From the NCBI GenBank assembly GCA_963920635.1, contig OY987306.1:33795453-33859452 (forward strand): a stretch of 64,000 bases of DNA. The letters are read 5' to 3'. Numbering within the stretch: the first letter of the stretch is position 1; each line of letters opens with the position of its first letter. The stretch comes from Pseudeuparius sepicola. Lineage: Eukaryota; Arthropoda; Insecta; Coleoptera; Anthribidae. A model generated the notes under the pieces. That model made no database searches. It was given only the letters and a program-made list of their open reading frames with translations, and was not told where the DNA came from. Positions 11,801-22,390 of the stretch are shown one piece after another. The translations under genes and the position numbers were made by a program.

Positions 11801-11984
11801 ATTGGAGCGAGGTTACCTGCACCGTTCCTCTTCCCCCATTGGCCGGAACCCTCCCCCCACCCTGACACTACGCCCGCCGATTGGCCGGCCGTCTCCCCCC
11901 GCCGCTATATATACCTGCGCGCGCCTCCGCGCCGCTCATTCTTCGAGCAACTCTCGCGCGCGTCGGTACTCCCTCTCGAAAAAA
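11801..11984 (+). promoter_or_regulatory. emc: emc core promoter: three inverted CCAAT boxes, TATA box, Inr, 5' UTR
   Basis: ATTGG (inverted CCAAT, the NF-Y core) occurs at 11801, 11838 and 11880, spaced 37 and 42 bp. A TATA box (TATATATA) lies at 11906-11913. An arthropod initiator TCATTC lies at 11936-11941, putting +1 at about 11938, roughly 32 bp downstream of the TATA box. The segment is GC-rich against an AT-rich background. The inferred 5' UTR is about 47 nt and ends AAAAATG. Transcription start is predicted, not measured. Confidence 0.7.
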
Positions 11985-12604
11985 ATGAAAGCCGTGGTGA
12001 ATGCAGTTTGTGCCGAGGCGGCCAGCGCGCTCAGCAAGGTGACCAAGAACCGCAAGGACGTCGAGAACGAGGAGATACAGATGTACCTGTCGAAGCTGAA
12101 GGACCTGGTGCCGTTCATGCCGAAGAATCGGAAGCTGAGCAAGCTGGAGGTCATCCAGTACGTCATCGACTACATCTGCGATCTTCAGAGCGCGCTCGAG
12201 ACGCATCCGGCTGTCAACGTGTTCGACGCGGCGTCCGCAATCAGCCAGAAGAAGTCGCAAACCGTCGTCAGTCCCAGGCAACCGTTGGGAGTCCGGCCGA
12301 GTCCTAACACCATCCTGACGCCTTGCGAAGGAACCGTACTACAAAATATAACGGTAAGTTGATACTTAAAGCATGAGGTTTCCACAAGAAAGAAGCGTCT
12401 GTAAGCACACCTGGATAGGGATTTTCCAACGGGCGCGAACACGTGCAAATAAATCTATAAATAAAGACTTCTTTCATTGGTTATCTCCCCGAGTTTCGGC
12501 CCCTATAATAAGCGATGCAGCTGCAAGGACACGTGTTAAAGTTATTCTTATTTTTGTTGCAGAGTACAGAATCGTTGACGCCGAGCGATCGGCAAGTCTG
12601 TTAA
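11985..12604 (+). CDS. emc: Extra macrochaetae / Id-type HLH repressor
   Basis: This is a nuclear helix-loop-helix protein without a basic DNA-binding region. Members of the Id family pair with bHLH activators such as Daughterless and proneural proteins and block their DNA binding. Exon 1 is 11985-12353 (123 codons). The donor GTAAGT is at 12354, the acceptor at 12561-12562, and exon 2 is 12563-12604, ending SDRQVC and stop, for 136 aa in total. The HLH spans about residues 25-72, from [18 protein letters not shown] through [18 protein letters not shown], with no basic stretch before helix 1. The start at 11985 is preferred over upstream in-frame codons because those precede the TATA/Inr. The Drosophila protein is longer, about 199 aa. 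The intron near the C-terminus resembles Id gene structure. Confidence 0.93.
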
Positions 12605-13012
12605 GCTGCGGGGCGACTAGATTTCTTCATTCCAATATAGTGTTCCCTCAAGTGGATATGAGTCGACTGATAATTTATGTGTGAAAGTACCTGCTGAAGT
12701 TGCAATCTTGGAGGATAATGGATGTTTATTTTGAGTGAAAGAAGATATTATCACAGGTGGTCGGAATAAAAACTAATATATTTGTGACTTTGTGTTCTGT
12801 GATTTTTAGCATGTAGAAGAAGTGTACAGAGTAGATAGTTGTGGGCCTGAGTGGTCGTATCTCATTTTTCGGCGAGAGTCGATGTTTTTTTTTTTGTATA
12901 TTTTGTTGTAAAAAAAGTTTTGTATATAGTTACCGACAACTTGACGTTGTTAAAAAAGGAATATTATATATTTGATCGAAATAAATAAAAAATTATGTGA
13001 CTTTTAGTAAAA
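12605..13012 (+). terminator. emc: emc 3' UTR with poly(A) signals
   Basis: Non-coding A/T-rich tail after the emc stop. Overlapping AATAAA signals lie at 12980-12985 and 12984-12989, followed about 20-25 bases later by a T/GT-rich tract (TTTGTGTTTTTATTG), the layout of an animal cleavage site near 13010. Confidence 0.65.
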
Positions 13013-14585
13013 TTTGTGTTTTTATTGTTGTCCAAAAATGATATGAAATTGAACGTAACGTTCTAGTTTTAATCGGTGAACAAAATTCATAAAAAAGATA
13101 GGGAAAAGAGTAAAAAAAATACAATATCCTCTTTAAAAAAATACACAAAAAGTATCAACAAGTAAGAACCACTTTTTATTAAAAAAACAGTGTGGTGTAT
13201 TTCTTAAAACTTGGAAAGCAATTATTGTCTTTGTAATTAAGCACAGAGATGATAATATATTCGTGTCTTGTGCATTCTTAAATTTATTCAACTGGAATAT
13301 TTTTTAAATTTTTGAGTTGTATTTGTTACTAACTTGTTTGCAATTATTATTGTTTGTTACAAAAAAATTAAAAATAGGTATTCCAGTTGAATAAATTTAA
13401 GGGTACGCAAGGCCATCCTAACATAGATACTCTTCAATAATTTCTGACTATCAATTGTTTCCATGGCTAGCTAGATTTCGGAAAATGATTAGAAAAAATC
13501 CCATGTTTTTTTACATATTTGACCCTGTAGATTTTGAACAATAAAAGATACAGAAAATCTTTTCCTACAAAAGTTTTTGAGAATGATAAGGACTTTCAAT
13601 ATATAAGGAAAAAAATGGTATGTTTCTGGAAAAATAAAATCGATGACGTCACAGCGGCCATTTTCCCAAACATAAAAAAAAATAATATTCGGTCATAATT
13701 GTACCTTAGTATTTCCCATTTAAGAACCCCATTTTCGAAATTTATTTTTAGTTTTAAATAGCTATTTAAGAATTTTCTGCGTTTAGAAAAGTGTGCCATG
13801 GAAGTTTTGATGGCTAGTTGTTTTCAAAAAGTAACCATTTCAAAGTAAAACAAAACAATTTTTTTTTAAATTTATTCTTGATTTTTTTATTTCATATTTT
13901 TTTATTTTAAAAACTTTTTTAGTACCTACATTTTTTTGAAAAAAAATGCCTAATTTGAATTTCGGATTTTTAGCTTCGATTGTGGCATCGCAGGTGGCTT
14001 TGACTTTGATGTAGGCAACTAATTTTTTGGAAATACCTAAGTAGTCAACAATGCCTTTGGTAAAAATTTCGTTCTGGTCGGTTAAAAATTAAAGAAGTTA
14101 TAAGGTTGTTTCACTCTTAAGTGAGACACTCTGTATATAGACATTTGAAAGGTGCAAACAAAAGATTACAAAATAATTGTTAAAATTTATTGTATTTTCT
14201 TACGTTATTATTTATGAGAAAATAAAAAAAAAACATTTTTTTTTATTTCAAATTCCTTATATGTTAAATGTATGTCTTCCAATCTCACCACAAGAGGGCG
14301 TGTACAACTCGAGATCAATACAAAGTCCTAGACCACAAACAAAACGTTCCAGTTCGGCAATTTCCGCCTTCAGACGACAACAGTTCGTGTATTTCCGTCA
14401 ACGGCATTTCGATCTTGGTCCATCCACCCTAAAGCATGACTTTCTGACCACTTAATGAGGTGGATGTATTCATTTCCTTGTGGGAGGGCGGAAAAAGACC
14501 AGTGGCGTAGTGATTAGTGATCGGAGAGGTTTGGTCGCTTAAAAATAATGTCACAAACAAAGAAAAAAACAATATTTTTTGTTCA
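13013..14585. other. Intergenic, AT-rich, no gene recognised
   Basis: Poly-A/T-rich sequence with a small hairpin element at 13277-13401. A fragment CACCACAAGAGGGCGTG near 14286-14302 resembles a CTCF-type site. No coding exon was recognised. Confidence 0.4.
13277..13401. repeat. Small inverted-repeat (MITE-like) hairpin
   Basis: Perfect 22-bp inverted arms beginning CTTAAATTTATTCAACTGG (13277-13298 and 13380-13401) enclose about 80 bp of A/T-rich DNA. Confidence 0.7.
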
Positions 14586-14586
14586 G

Positions 14587-15699
14587 GGACCAAACTGTAA
14601 CAGGTGATAGATCTTCCAAATGACCGCACTTTCTCGTATAAACTACAGGGTGTTAACGTTTTAAAAATATGTGGACTCTATTATTGAATATATTTTGTAC
14701 ACTTTGTTGTATAAACTGTATCTTTTTATATGTATATCCACTTTTAATATGACGCCCAACGTGGGGCTATAATATTTCGCACATTTGTTACCAAACTAGT
14801 TGAGATATTTAAGTCAAATTTGATATACGTTATAACGGCATGTGTTAGCACAAAACTTGTTAATACCAAACACCTTGGACAACCAGTGGCGGAGAGGTGG
14901 GTAATTATTCCAACATTTTTAGAAAAGAAAATGAATCACCTTGTATAATAGTGTAAATGTATAATGTATAATAGTAAAATATCCTCTTTGTATTTTTTCC
15001 TATGTATGTGTTATGGTTTAATGGAAAATTTTATTTTTTTATTATTTTAGGCTAGGTATTTTTGAAAAATTAACTAAAAATTTGCTCCATAAGTAAGACT
15101 CAAAGTAGAAAAAATGTGTTTCTTAATTTAAGTAAAATAGGTAACTTATTCCAATAAAATTACGTAGTATTTAAGGCTATACTTTTGAAAATACAGGGCC
15201 TAAAACTTTTAGGGAAGATAAAATTAATGTTACGCTCTGTATCTAAAAGTAAAACCTTGAATGGGTAAATTTATTAGATAAAGTTACTGTATTTAAAGTA
15301 AGAATCACATTTTTACTTTGAGTCTTCTATCGTGAAAATTGTTTAGTTAATTTTTCGGAAATACCCTGAAAAATACAAAAAAAAAATCAAATTTGCCATG
15401 AAACCATGACACATACAAAAAATTACCAAGAGGACATTTTTGTTTACAATTAAAGTCTACATAAAAAATCCAATAGATACATTTTATTACTATACAAGCT
15501 GATTCATTTTTTTCTTGCCGTTATAACGTGTACCAAATTGGACTTAAATATCTCAACTAGTTTGGTAAATATTAATTAATTAAAGTCCACATATTTTAAA
15601 ACTTTAACACCCTGTAACTTTTTTAAAAGGCCTTAAAAAGATACTGTTTATACGTGAAAGTGATCTATCTATGATCTATCACCTGTTACAGTTCGGTCC
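14587..15699. repeat. Outer palindrome interrupted by foldback K
   Basis: The arms GGACCAAACTGTAACAGGTG (from 14587 to 14613) and its near-exact inverse (15673-15699) surround foldback K. The simplest reading is an older palindromic repeat into whose loop K inserted. Confidence 0.65.
14646..15614. mobile_element. Foldback K1 (CAGGGTGTTAA termini, TA target duplication)
   Basis: Left end TACAGGGTGTTAACGTTTTA and right end the inverse with one or two changes, with TA at each border. A partial relative, itself interrupted, lies at 31855-33145. No coding was recognised. The length is 969 bp. Confidence 0.75.
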
Positions 15700-17039
15700 T
15701 ATAAAAGTGAACCACTCTGTACAGTTAACTTTTCCAATATCTTGCCTTATAACTTATAACCATAGCATACCTTGACATTTTGCGTCATATTTCATGATGG
15801 TAAAAATATCAGAGAACATAATCTTTTTTGAAAGTTCTATCACGTGCTACAATAATTTATAAAACACCTTGCATTTAGAAAAATTCAAATAAAAAAGTTA
15901 GGAAAAAATAAGTGCCTGCGCTACTGATGAAAAACACCCTAGACATTGTGAAAATGACGTGTGACGTCATGGGGGCGCTATAGTGGGTGGCATTTATATG
16001 GTTTTATTGTATAAGAGGGTGGAGTTTCATGTATAAGGGGTGGCAACTCGCAACAGAGAAAATACCATTAGGTAGGTAGGTATGCCTATATTTTTATGAA
16101 AATGTCTCAATAAGAGGCAACACAAGTTTCGCATTTAGCGTTTAGGTACATTAAGTACAAGCTATTTAAATGAACACCTGTTCATTTATGATCACACCAT
16201 AAGTATAGGTACCTATATAATATTATAAAATAACTTATTGTTTATTGCCATACTCTACAATAATTCGCAATATTTGTGTAATCAGTATGATCTTTTTTTT
16301 ATTGAATAAACCGACGATCTGATAACCACCATGTGTTTTTCCACATAAAGAAAGTCACACCTTCGCATGCCAAAGGAGTGCTATTAAAAACATGTTGTTT
16401 GTTTTAAAACCTTATCAAAAAGATAACATTTAATATGTTTAGTGGTTTTTGGTACGAATGTACCCGTTAAAGTTTTTTTAATATGTTCGCACCAGGTGCC
16501 TGGCCTTTGATTATTTCTATTTTCAAATGCTTTCGCCATACACCTGTGTGTCTCAGATGAAATAGACACCGGTAGATATGTGCCAAAATGAAAAATAAAT
16601 AGTGCAAAATGAAAATGAAACAATTTTAACGGGTCTAGTATTCCTCTATCTTCGTTATTTTGCTTCACAGTAATAAATACATCTCTAAAGTGAATGCACT
16701 CGAATCAAATTTCAAGGTAGAACTACTTTATATTACATTACAATATTACATCCGTTATCTCCAATTAGTACAAGTCGTTTTTAGTTTAACAATGTTGTAA
16801 ATTTGCTGATGGGTTTTGTAGCCGAATAAACTTTTCTGTAAAATGCAAGGATTTAGTGACTCATACCCAACTTAATAAAGTTAATGGAAAGCCTACAAGA
16901 AAAGCTTTTCATTTCGTAGCCAGGGCTTCAATCAGTTAATGTTCTGGGGGGGTAACTACCCTTGGATTTTCCCCTGATGGATATAATATAGAGATTGGAG
17001 CTTTTACTTTAGATGTAATGGTTAGTTTTAGTTGCATAT
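15700..17039. other. Intergenic, no gene recognised
   Basis: Mostly AT-rich. A minus-strand open frame at 16384-16668 (94 codons, containing HRCMAKAFENRNNQRPGTW) has a protein-like composition but matches no family I recognise, and it lacks supporting splice or promoter signals. A hAT-like end fragment (TAGCCAGGGCTTCAATC) lies near 16917-16933. Confidence 0.4.
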
Positions 17040-17047
17040 GACTATAC

Positions 17048-18042
17048 CAGGGACTCTTGAAAGTAAGGGGACCCAGCATTATACCTTCCAAAGGGAGAAC
17101 TATTCTTTCCTCATTCTAATGGTATCAGTGATGCCAAGTATGCCATTTTATTGGAGAATCTATGAATATAATAGGTACTTTGATTGTTAGTAAAAATTAA
17201 TAATGGTTTCCATGATTTCTAAAAATTAGACTTGACAATATTATGTATACAAGTGCAGAATGTGGCAACTGTCAAATGAAATAAATTTATTTTATAGTTG
17301 AAATTGATTTCCAGCAATTATTTCCACGAATTTAAGTAATAAGTAAGTCATCAGTAGTGCCGATTTTGCTTATTTAAGAATTTGTCGCTATTATTGCACC
17401 TTCTTACCAGGTTCCTCAATCCATTTGTAATATGTATACTTGAACTTTCTTCCCTTGTTGAATGTATCTACCCAAAGAACTTTCACAGATTTCGGGATAC
17501 ACTAATAAATTTTGTAATTTTATTTCTCTCTCAAGGTACCTCACAAACTTAAAATAAACTTGTAGTCGTAGATAAAAACTCTTTAAAAAAAGACGTATGA
17601 CTGAAGCTACCTGCTTAATAATTTAAAATTTTCGAAATACGATTTTTGTTTTGAACTACCTACTTATAGGTAATGCCCACGTAATAGGAATTGTATGATT
17701 ATTAAAGGTGATACAGGAAAAATCTGGTTGCAATTAAAAAGACTACTACAGGCGGCCGCATTACCTTTAATTGACACATCTGAGTATCTGGAAGTTAGAC
17801 AAATTAAAAATTATGAATTATGATGGGAAATATTTTGCCTCCTTTAGAATCTATGGCACTGGCATGTCACATAAGACCTGATGGCAGTTGGACACTGACA
17901 TATAACATAACCTTGTAACAGCCCCCTTGTGGTCTCCTTGGAGTCAACAGAAAACAAACTTCCCCTCAAGGCTTCACTTTTCCGTCTTTTCCTATGTGAT
18001 AGACTGTGACATACTGGGTCCCCTTATTTTAAAGAGTCCCTG
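17048..18042. mobile_element. hAT-type MITE, copy A1
   Basis: It is 995 bp long, beginning CAGGGACTCTTGAAAGTAAG and ending with the inverted equivalent AAAGAGTCCCTG. The flanking 8-bp duplications GACTATAC (17040-17047) and GGCTATAC (18043-18050) differ at one base. CAGGG tips and 8-bp duplications are hAT features. It is non-coding. Other copies are A2 (40453-42604, opposite orientation) and A3 (63471 to the window end). A1 contains the intact target GACTGTGA (18002-18009) at which element D2 inserted in copy A2. Confidence 0.85.
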
Positions 18043-18050
18043 GGCTATAC

Positions 18051-18609
18051 ATAAAGCAGCAATAAGTAAATATGTACAGGGTGATTCAGTCATTCACATT
18101 CACATCATATTTACATTATGAGTGAATCACCCGACCAAAAGCTTCAAGAGTCGTCTTGAGGTTTCATTATTAACCCATTCAAACTTTAAAAATGTAACCC
18201 CGACAACCTTTTTAACAAAGTTTTTATCAAAAAATCTGTTACTCAAATCTACATGCAAACCTTAATGACATAACCAAATTCCGGACTCGAACCAATCCAT
18301 CTCAATAAGCCATCTGCCTATGGCCTCCCCCTACGATTTGGCGAAATTGCATTACAAGATCAAATGTCGAGCTCATCTAGCATGCCGTGTATGAGTCAAT
18401 CCCCCCCCTCTCCCACCCCCCATTTTCCGGTCACGTGACCGGATTTTAGTTCAAATCGCCCAGGCACGTGTCCCGGGCGAGTCCCCGAATGATAGAGCAA
18501 AAAGATATGGTTGATAGCGGCATTGTGGGTGATATATTAGTATATTATGTTGGTTGACGTTCGTTCTTTTCGAATCGGCGAAACAACCCGCAAAGATTTC
18601 ACAACCAAA
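18051..18609. other. Unassigned stretch with a small CAGGGTG inverted-repeat relic
   Basis: CAGGGTGATTCAGTCATTCAC near 18076 and GTGAATCACCC near 18122 form a short degenerate hairpin of the foldback type. The rest is moderately GC-rich (about 18270-18530) with no recognised gene. Confidence 0.4.
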
Positions 18610-18617
18610 CATGACGG

Positions 18618-19846
18618 CATCACCTGCGTCCAGAGATATACCAATAAGTCCGGGCACTCGGATATGTGTAAACAAACGTTTCCCTCTTGCCCTCTCCCGC
18701 TCCCCTCCTCATCGAGCCGATCGACATCTTATGATATAAGAAAATAAGGTGTACAGACAGAGTGTAGCTGAGAGCGGGTCGTTTGCATTCCACCGGGTGC
18801 GTGCAAAATATTACCGCAAAATATTACCGACCGACCGTGACTGTGTTGTAGTGATGCCTATAGTAACGCTTTTTACTGCAGTGCGGATGATGGCTGTAAA
18901 ACCAGTTCAAAAGACTATATTACCTTTTTTATTCATTTCCTAAAGACCCTGAAAGGTAAGATTGAGTTTGAGGTACCTACCTACAAAAATTAAGACATTT
19001 TTATGTGAGATTTGAATACTTAGGTATTAATTGAAGAATAATATAGATATAATATTAAAATATTGAAAATTTGAAGGTGCCAGCGACGGAAGAATGCCTT
19101 AGGGTTCATCGGAGAACATAAATTTGCGAATATTCCACCTGAAGAGGTATATCAACCTAAAAGAATTTGCAAGGCACATTTTGATGATCAGTCATTCACT
19201 TCGTCCGGAAAACGTTTAGTAAAAACTGCTGTCCCCTCGGCTGTCCCATTAAGATTATTGCCAGAATCTTATGGTAAGACGCATGCTTGTGTAGGTACGT
19301 ATGCGTAACATTTTGTTCTGTATTGTTTATGTCAATTTAAATATCAAAATATTTACTACAGGATGAAAAAGTAGATATGATTAGTTTAACTCTTTGTCGT
19401 TAAATATTTATTTGTTATTTATGTTTTTGTCTGCTCTATTTTGTTGGGCTTTATTAAAAATAAACGTAAAACATAAAAAATTGCATTTTTATTCATGTTC
19501 CAACCAAAGTCTTCAGATATACCTACTAATTATGTAGATTCTGGTAATAGCTACCTTGTATTTTAATTTAACTGCACCTACCAAAAACTAACGGTACACT
19601 TACCTACACAAATAATGTTGTACCAAAGTCTACAAATATGTATACTAATATTTGTAGACTTTGGTAAATAATGGAAAGCCGATAGGAACCTGCCCCCGTA
19701 TAACTAGCTTGACGGCGATTTCGTTTAGTCGCTCTCGTAAATGCGAAGCGTGCGAGGTGACGCTGATTTACGACCGGCCGCAAAAAATTGTCGGCTTTTC
19801 CGAGAGAACGAAGCAGTGAGCCGACTTTGGTATTTCTAGACTTTGG
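18618..19846 (+). mobile_element. THAP-carrying non-autonomous P-superfamily element, copy B1
   Basis: It is 1229 bp long and flanked by perfect 8-bp direct repeats CATGACGG (18610-18617 and 19847-19854). The ends are imperfect inverted repeats (CCAGAGATATACCAATAAG against CCAAAGTCTAGAAATACCAA). Inside are two THAP half-exons separated by an intron: the first near 18854-18956, frame-shifted in this copy, and the second near 19078-19276 with ICKAHFDDQSFTSSGKRLV and AVP. There is no transposase catalytic core. 8-bp duplication plus THAP indicates the P superfamily. The element looks like an internal-deletion derivative that kept the 5' exons. Confidence 0.8.
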
Positions 19847-19854
19847 CATGACGG

Positions 19855-20430
19855 TACCGCACCTGTGTGACGAGAGGAAAGGGTGTTTCTGAGTATACCA
19901 ACAGTCACGGAAGGGCTTAACTCGGCATTCAGGGTGAGACGAGTGTCCCATAAAATTATACACCTGCGAAGGAGGGGGAGGGTCGTCTGGGTACCGGTAA
20001 GGTACCACCCTGGTGGTTCGGACGGGTCCGTGTCTGGGCCATTGTGTTTGACGGCGGGTGGTGGCGCCGACTTTAATGTGCAAACAGGATCGCGAGAGTA
20101 CTGACTGGCAATTAAGGTTATGGGTACCTGTCGGTAATTTTCGTAAATGGGGGGCTGTAAGTGGCAGGTGCGCAAAGTGGCAAATATTTTCAGCCAAGGA
20201 CGGCGAGCGTGAAAAATTATAAAGGTGTTTTAAAAGGTTGCGTCTTAGTTACAGTGATGAAATTGATTAGTTCTCTAACTTGATAGTTAAGAAATCGCCA
20301 GTCGAAAAGCATATGCGTATGTATGCACTTGGGAAATTCATTATGAATATATAATGTAACTTTAGTACCTGTAATTATAAATAATAAAGGATGTTTTAGT
20401 TTTTAGGGGCATATCAGGTAAATGATACTA
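19855..20430. other. Unassigned stretch, GC-rich on its left
   Basis: 19855-20110 is GC-rich with overlapping long open frames on both strands that show no protein family motifs. The open frame on the minus strand at 19604-20197 also runs through the end of element B1, so it is not a gene. The remainder is AT-rich. Confidence 0.4.
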
Positions 20431-20794
20431 ACCTTTTTAAAAACAAGCTTTTATTTTTATATGCAAGCCGTGTAGGTACTAAAACGAATAAAATAAAAAA
20501 TAAAATAAGTCTAGGTTTTCGTTAAGATGATTCAATGCCCAATTGCGACATGTTTTTGTAAATCAAAAAGCTTGTCGCGCGAATTATTCATAAAAGTAGG
20601 TACCAATTAATTTTATTGGACAGTGATTGGTTGATAAGCAAGTACCTAGTAACTTGCCAAAGTACGTATATTCTTTGGAATTCGCGCGACAAGCTTTTTG
20701 ATTTAGAAAAACTTGTCGCAATTTGGCATTGAATTATCTTTTATTTTATTCGTTTTAGTACATGGCTTATATAAAAGCTTGTTTTTAAAAAGGT
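20431..20794. repeat. Palindromic MITE F1
   Basis: A long imperfect palindrome. ACCTTTTTAAAAACAAGCTT at the left and its inverse at the right, with nested inner arms AAAAAGCTTGTCGCGCGAA and their inverse around a loop at about 20600-20660. A related copy lies in inverted orientation at 45424-45882. No coding. Confidence 0.75.
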
Positions 20795-20872
20795 TTTTTT
20801 ATTTTCAATTTTATTTTGTGCTTTTTAGTACCCATTTTGATTCCCATGTCAGGAGGGTGGTAAAGAAATTTA

Positions 20873-21205
20873 GTCCGCCATCTTGGGGCGGCCGCCATAT
20901 TGGATTTCGTATGAAGTCGTTCACCTTATTGTTTTATACCCGTCGAGCCCTTTCATTTGATACCCATGTTGAGTATCAAATAGGTAATCCGCCATCTTGG
21001 AGCGGCGGCCATATTGAATTTAGTGTGATGTCACTAACTTTTTCGTTTTCTACTTTTCAAGCCCTTTCATTTGATTTTGATACCCATTGACATTGGGTTG
21101 ACAAAAAATACATCATCCGCCATCTTGGAGCGGCGGCCATATTGAATTTAGTGTGATATCACTAACTTTATCGTTTTCTACTTTTCAAGCCCTTTCATTT
21201 GAAGC
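20873..21205. repeat. Tandem repeat, three units of about 120 bp, rich in GCCAT
   Basis: Three degenerate units start at about 20875, 20990 and 21117. Each contains CCGCCATCTTGG, then CGGCGGCCATATTG, then AAGCCCTTTCATTTGA (the first unit reads GAGCCCTTTCATTTGA). GCCAT is the core of Pho/YY1-type sites and occurs twice per unit. The tract abuts F1, and a single unit accompanies F2 (about 45424-45470), so the tract may be part of the same mobile family. Confidence 0.8.
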
Positions 21206-22390
21206 TTGAAATTGGAAATGCACGATCCTTCGCTTAGAACTTTTATAGAAATGTTTCCCTTTTGCACAAACAAAACAAATTTATAAAAAAGCTGTCGCCA
21301 GCACTTCGGGCTGTCTGTTTCCACCCAGAGACACACTGCCTCGTCCCGCACTACACAAATTAATTCTGGTAAATTTCTTGTAAAATCAACTGACAGGGAG
21401 TGACAGGCCACGCCGCAAAGATCCGCAAGCCATGTTGCGAGCTTTCTCAACTTCAGGGCTTCTCCTAGAGTCGGCTGTGGCTCAGCACAATAACAAACAA
21501 TATGATAATTATTTCATTCATGAATTCATTTTTTTCGTAGTGTATAGTAAAACTGATAAATAATTAATGCTAAAATATCCACCGAAAAACATGAATTTCT
21601 AAACCCAAAGTCCCAAATCTACGACTATGAACTTGCAAGTGAAATGTTACATGATTTGGTAGATTACTCGATTTGCAAACTATGCACTTTTTTCTGTATT
21701 GTTTAAAATAACACACACAAAATAAAACAAAGTTGCCGGATTGGGCAAAAATCTCAGAAAAATAAAGCGAAAATAGTCAATAAGAGGGGTAAACAGTTAT
21801 GTGATAAATAATTAATATTTAGGTGCAACGATCAAATGAATAATGCTATTGAATTTCTGTTGGCGCAGCTTTGTTTTCCATAAAAAAATATTATACAACA
21901 TAATATTAACCTTATTTTAACCAGCACTAGTATTGTTTGCATCATTATCACCTTGCGATCGTGGCAACCTTGTCTTTGGCCTACTGCAAACAAACAAAAA
22001 TTCTACAAAAACAAAACATTGCAGTAGTGGACACCATTCCTGTTTTTTTATTGTTCTGAGGGCTAAATTGCGAATTCTTCTTCTTCGGACTAACCGATTA
22101 TTCGCAAAATTCTGCGATGTGCCGAATGTACCCTTTAGGCAAGCGAACTTCCCATCGGTCCTACCCCAGCCTACCATATGAAAATACTCGAAACCCAAAG
22201 GACGCAGTATGGGGAGAGAAGCCAGTGCACGTGCACACTGCAAGGCTGTCTCATTAAGCTAACGAAGCCACGTGCTCTAAGTAGGCATAGAAAGACACGT
22301 GCAGCGTGGAGGAGTAACCCAATAGCCCGAATTTTCGTCCTCTATGGGTTTTATGAGATTTGTGGAGTTGTATGACGTCATACTGCTAAC
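21206..22390. other. Intergenic, no gene recognised
   Basis: Mixed composition. The overlapping open frames at 21178-21450 and 21917-22243 have no recognised domain. Confidence 0.4.

Noticed and set aside
11802..11984. 61 extra in-frame codons upstream of the emc ATG
   Set aside because: They precede or include the TATA box and initiator, so they are promoter and 5' UTR, and the family's N-terminus begins near MKA.
11868..12281. 137-codon minus-strand open frame opposite emc
   Set aside because: It is a shadow of the GC-rich emc coding exon, has no domain, and lacks a promoter or splice signals.
16384..16668. 94-codon minus-strand open frame with protein-like composition
   Set aside because: No family resemblance, no neighbouring exons and no repeat borders; left unannotated.
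19604..20197. 197-codon minus-strand open frame
   Set aside because: It crosses the border and target duplication of element B1 and has no recognised domain; composition reflects low stop density.
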